A DNA stretch of 48,069 nucleotides. It comes from Fidelibacterota bacterium. Lineage in GTDB: Bacteria; Fidelibacterota; UBA8477; JABMPR01. Both the position numbers and the translations under genes were made by a program. How positions within the stretch are numbered: position 1 is the stretch's first letter; every line of letters starts with the position of its first letter. Shown here piece after piece: positions 45,216 to 48,069 of the stretch. The DNA is taken from positions 1 to 48,069 of the forward strand of contig JABMQQ010000195.1 of assembly GCA_013202495.1 (NCBI GenBank), given 5' to 3'. Under the pieces are notes generated by a model. The model saw only the letters and a program-made list of their open reading frames with translations, was not told the DNA's origin and made no database searches.

Positions 45216-46364
45216 TTACTTCTCAATAGATTCCCACGCTTCTACGATTTTATTGGGGATGGGATATTTGAGGAATTTCTTACTGTCTTCAAGAGCATCT
45301 GCTTTTTCTTGGACTTGTTTATAGGCAGCTTCAAGGTAGGATTTGTCCTCTAAAAGCTCAAAGATGCGGAAATTTAAGTTGAACTCAATATTTTTAGTTT
45401 TTCCAATGAGTATTTGTAGTTCTCTTGAGTCAAATACTTCTCCTGTTTTTTTGTATGAGAGGAAGAGATAGGTATTGGCTACAAGTAACAACTCATTGTT
45501 CTCTGTTTCAGAGTCTTTTTGAATTGCGATAGCTTTTTCTAAATGTTTAATAGATTTATCAAAATTACCGTGATTGTAGTACGCTTCTCCGATGGTACTA
45601 TGTGCACGGCCAAACCTTTCTGCGTCCCCAAATTCCTTTGTTGATGAAAGACTCACCGCATCAGCGGTTTCAATATCATCCATACTGGCGACTCTTATCT
45701 TGCCTGCCCTTGATAGATCAGCTGTAATTCCATCCGCATAAAAAGCATCATCTTCCTTTCCTTTATTTTTGAGAGGAAGAACAACAACTGATGGAACTTC
45801 ATCGTCAGGGTGTGGCTCTACTTTGTGTTCCTCATATTCTTTGGGGTCAGGATGATTGAGGTTCTCCGCTTTGAGAGCAAAGACATCAATTAATCTTCCA
45901 ACCCCTTTCAACTGTTGCAAACCCAGCGGAATCCCATCAATCTTTTTCTTGTTAAGAAGTTCTTCAAAGACTGACTTGGATACACAGACCCCGCCCACTG
46001 GAGCCATGCTCTTCAACCTGGCAGCTACATTTACGCCATCTCCGAACACATCCTCCTCATCAAAGACAATATCTCCTACATGGACACCTATCCTCAGATT
46101 CATATCATCATCGTCATAGGTGGCTTGTTGGAGCTTTACAGCACAGGTTGCAGCATCTATGGCTGAGGGGAAGTAGGAAAGGGTGCCATCCCCTATTTCT
46201 TTGACGAATGTACCATTACAATCACTAATTAGTGGTCTAAGAATGGATCTCTTTTTTCTGAGAGTCTTTAGCGCAGATTCTTCATCTGCTGACATTGCTT
46301 TTGTATAGCCAGCAATATCTGTGAACATGATAGCAGCAAGTTTGCGTAATGGAGTTGTCGTCAT
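45216..46364 (-). CDS. Class III adenylate/guanylate cyclase with TPR-like C-terminus
   Basis: 382 residues. The cyclase domain (about 1-175) has complete catalytic residues: metal Asp16 (FTDIAGYT) and Asp59 (EIGDG), K55, transition-state N112 and R116 (FGDGVNVAARL). The shape is of the FCB/Chloroflexi 'AAIMFTDIAGYT' type. A second module starts as VVVLPLKN, DAFYADGITADL, the FlgO-like segment often seen after such cyclases, but is cut short before KIRVASMDD. It is followed by TPR-like helices (about 255-300; SKEFGDAERFGRAHSTIGEAYYNHGNFDKSIKHLEKA). An internal deletion in the FlgO-like part is likely. Promoter and leader at 46365-46483. Confidence 0.88.
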   Translation of the reverse strand: MTTTPLRKLAAIMFTDIAGYTKAMSADEESALKTLRKKRSILRPLISDCNGTFVKEIGDGTLSYFPSAIDAATCAVKLQQATYDDDDMNLRIGVHVGDIVFDEEDVFGDGVNVAARLKSMAPVGGVCVSKSVFEELLNKKKIDGIPLGLQQLKGVGRLIDVFALKAENLNHPDPKEYEEHKVEPHPDDEVPSVVVLPLKNKGKEDDAFYADGITADLSRAGKIRVASMDDIETADAVSLSSTKEFGDAERFGRAHSTIGEAYYNHGNFDKSIKHLEKAIAIQKDSETENNELLLVANTYLFLSYKKTGEVFDSRELQILIGKTKNIEFNLNFRIFELLEDKSYLEAAYKQVQEKADALEDSKKFLKYPIPNKIVEAWESIEK

Positions 46365-46483
46365 GATTTCCCCTTTGCTGAAAATTTAATTTTAAGCAGC
46401 CCTGAGAATCAGTGGGAATAAATACTACTTGAGATATAGTATTGAAGTGTTTGCAAGATAGTGTAATGGCTGTCTATTAGCAA
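46365..46483 (-). promoter_or_regulatory. Conserved promoter and 5' leader (copy 5)
   Basis: -35 TTGCTA (46478-46483), spacer ATAGACAGCCATTACAC (17), -10 TATCTT (46455-46460); leader TTTATTCC-CACTGATTCTCAGG-GCTG before GGGGAAATC and the ATG at 46364. Nearly identical to copy 4 in the promoter. Confidence 0.8.
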
Positions 46484-46511
46484 CTAATCTAAAACCAGAT
46501 TGAAGATGGTA

Positions 46512-46590
46512 ATAATCAAGCCTGCCCAAACTAAGCCTGCGGAACGGTATTTCTGTCATATTGTGTCATACTATGGCACAGTTGGAGGGG
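46512..46590. repeat. Dispersed intergenic repeat, copy 5
   Basis: AATCAAGCCTGCCC...GGTATTTCTGTCATATTGTGTCATACTATGGCACAGTTGGAGG, right end truncated. Confidence 0.75.
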
Positions 46591-46654
46591 TGCTTTAAAT
46601 TAATATCTATGGGTACCTGACTATAGTGGTCAGAAAACTCATAATTGTTTACAT

Positions 46655-47773
46655 TCAGGAAATAATAAACTCGTAAATATCTTCTTTTAACTTTTCTGTA
46701 GTGAAGTTAAACCATTTCAGTGCTTGATCTTGGCTAATATTATTTACCTCTGCATAATTTTTTAAAATTACATCCTTGTTTACAAGACTCATTCTTTCCA
46801 ATATTTCGTGCGATTTACATTGATCGAAAATAGATTTTTTAAGTACCACCAATGTTCGAGGTTGATCTGCATAAAGGTATCTGCCCCATGATTCTAACCT
46901 TGCAGCAATATCAACACTTGTTCCATAGATAAATGATCTAAAAATGTTCAACGTACCTTTACTTACACCAATCCGAATGTGAAGATTCATATCATTTTTA
47001 TCTATATATTCCTGCCAATTCTGTCCAAAGCGTAGGAGACACTTAAAAGCAAAATCAGCTTCAGAAAATGTTATAAAGAATGCATCCGCTATGGTTTGAC
47101 GAATAATTCCTCCGTACTCCTCACATGCATCATGCATGATATGTTCCAATTTAGCCAATGCTGCCTCTACTCGCTCCATACTCTCACTGTCTACAAACGA
47201 TCTAAACAGAGCTGCATCGGTAAACACGATGAACTGATTTTTAATAATTCGTGTTTTATGTTTTTGATTAATCTTGTATACTCTCTCAGCTTCATTAATA
47301 CCCTTCAGATTATACCTATCAACAAAACTGTTACCGATCTCAGCTTTATTTAGTGCCAGCCAGGCACATTGTGATAGGTAGATTTCATTTGGAGGAGTAA
47401 TTGCTTCAATTCGAGCTGCAAGATTTGCTGAATCACCAAAAATATCGTTTTCTTGATGTAAGACATCTCCTAATGTTATCGCAATTCTTATTTGAAGTGT
47501 TCTATCATCTGGCAATCCAGCCTGTACAATTTGGAGCTCCTGTTGTATTTCCACAGCTGCTATTGCAGCTGTGGTTACACTGGGAAAAACAATCCAAAAT
47601 GAATCCCCTTCACCCTTAACAATTCTGCCACCACTCCCCGAAACAACATCTGTTACAATATTTTTGTGGATACCCAATAGTTTTGTGAGATCAGATTCTG
47701 AAGATATTGCGACACGATCTGTAAATTTGGCAAGATCAGTCTTCATTATCACTGTTGACTGTAGATTTGACAT
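46655..47773 (-). CDS. Tandem class III cyclase-domain protein
   Basis: 372 residues with two cyclase-fold domains. Domain 1 (about 1-170) has all key residues: D13 (KTDLAKFT), D57 (KGEGDS), K53, N117 and R121 (FGDSANLAARI). Domain 2 (about 180-345) keeps D186 and D230 and R292 but has D288 where Asn is expected and Gln226 in place of the substrate Lys, so it is likely a regulatory or altered-specificity partner. Pairing inside one chain could make an asymmetric heterodimer-like active site. The C-terminal ~30 residues are helical. It has no leader module. Confidence 0.85.
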   Translation of the reverse strand: MSNLQSTVIMKTDLAKFTDRVAISSESDLTKLLGIHKNIVTDVVSGSGGRIVKGEGDSFWIVFPSVTTAAIAAVEIQQELQIVQAGLPDDRTLQIRIAITLGDVLHQENDIFGDSANLAARIEAITPPNEIYLSQCAWLALNKAEIGNSFVDRYNLKGINEAERVYKINQKHKTRIIKNQFIVFTDAALFRSFVDSESMERVEAALAKLEHIMHDACEEYGGIIRQTIADAFFITFSEADFAFKCLLRFGQNWQEYIDKNDMNLHIRIGVSKGTLNIFRSFIYGTSVDIAARLESWGRYLYADQPRTLVVLKKSIFDQCKSHEILERMSLVNKDVILKNYAEVNNISQDQALKWFNFTTEKLKEDIYEFIIS

Positions 47774-47870
47774 GCTGCCCCCTTATTGTTTACAAATGTA
47801 TGATGTAATATAGTTGTGCTGGAGAAGTTCTCCAAATCGAGTGGATTAGTTGTTGGAGAAGTAACTACTC

Positions 47871-48026
47871 GAAATCAAGCCTGCCCAAACGTAGCCTTCG
47901 GAACGGTATTCCTGTCATATTGTGTCATAGTATGGCATAGTTGGCAGGCATTTATCGGTAATATTGACAGATAGTGGTTAAAACAAGAAAGCCTCTAACT
48001 CGTTATGAGTCAGAGGCTTATCTAAT
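47871..48026. repeat. Dispersed intergenic repeat, copy 6, flanking tRNA-Pro
   Basis: GAAATCAAGCCTGCCC...GGTATTCCTGTCATATTGTGTCATAGTATGGCATAGTTGGCAGG...AAAACAAGAAAGCC plus the tRNA terminator. Longest match to copy 2 at 42803-43026. Confidence 0.8.
47989..48019 (-). terminator. tRNA-Pro terminator hairpin
   Basis: AAGCCTCT (47989-47996) pairs with AGAGGCTT (48012-48019), then ACTC/GAGT with a GTTAT loop. Minus-strand transcription leads into TTTCTTGTTTT, a canonical terminator after the tRNA. Confidence 0.85.
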
Positions 48027-48027
48027 G

Positions 48028-48069
48028 TCGAGGTGAGAGGATTCGAACCTCCGGCCCCCTGCTCCCAAA
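48028..48069 (-). tRNA. tRNA-Pro (anticodon UGG), 3' half only, cut by the window edge
   Basis: The minus strand from the window edge reads anticodon loop TTTGGGA (U33, anticodon TGG, G37, A38), then AGCAGGGGG, T-arm GGAGGTTCGAATCCTCT, acceptor CACCTCG and discriminator A. CCA is not encoded. The 5' half lies outside the window. Confidence 0.88.

Overview
The window looks like a chromosomal segment of a Gram-negative member of the FCB superphylum, most likely Candidatus Marinimicrobia (Neomarinimicrobiota) or a close relative such as Cloacimonadota or Calditrichota. This is inferred from seven C-terminal sorting tags of the 'NYPNPFNP...GQEV...STGVYFCRL...TIKMVYLR' type (type IX secretion, one only a remnant), a TonB receptor with a carboxypeptidase-regulatory-like N-terminus, abundant beta-propeller surface proteins and moderate GC. 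No rRNA or other taxonomic marker is present, so the phylum is an inference.

Layout. 0.07-14.3 kb is a mixed housekeeping region: B12-dependent methionine synthase (metH, +), a membrane histidine kinase interrupted by one in-frame TAG (-), a TonB-dependent receptor (-), an SLC12-like cation-chloride transporter with a small membrane protein (+), an Rrf2 regulator, cupin and YecH group (+), a TerB-like plus DUF2652 cyclase-like pair with a frameshift (-), and an M19 dipeptidase lipoprotein whose start overlaps an undescribed 46-residue charged ORF (-).

14.3-41.3 kb is dominated by large minus-strand surface or secreted proteins: an SBBP-repeat protein, a 1531-residue lipoprotein of FnIII repeats ending in a formylglycine-generating-enzyme-like domain, a pectate-lyase-like protein, RCC1 and FG-GAP seven-bladed propellers, and two short or uncharacterised cargo proteins, most carrying the same C-terminal tag. 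Between them lie outer-membrane-like proteins, a pilin-like protein, a TonB C-terminal-domain protein, a URO-D family protein, a small membrane protein, an APH-fold kinase of different base composition, and a GYD protein.

41.3-48.07 kb is accessory. It holds a radical SAM protein, a dodecin, a YbjQ protein with a membrane anchor, two class III nucleotide-cyclase proteins, a decayed tyrosine-recombinase C-terminus, a decayed sorting-tag C-terminus, and several copies of one intergenic repeat (six between 39.1 and 48.1 kb). The right edge is the 3' half of a tRNA-Pro(UGG) on the minus strand. Its flank, with the terminator, is partly duplicated about 5 kb away, suggesting an old integrative element whose ends have decayed.

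Two structures are not explained by gene annotation. The first is a shared promoter and 5' leader in front of three tagged secreted proteins, the YbjQ protein and a cyclase, with the leader alone also in front of a sixth gene. The second is the repeat family and tRNA-flank duplication around the cyclases. The histidine kinase stop and the DUF2652 frameshift may be real inactivation, recoding or sequence error.
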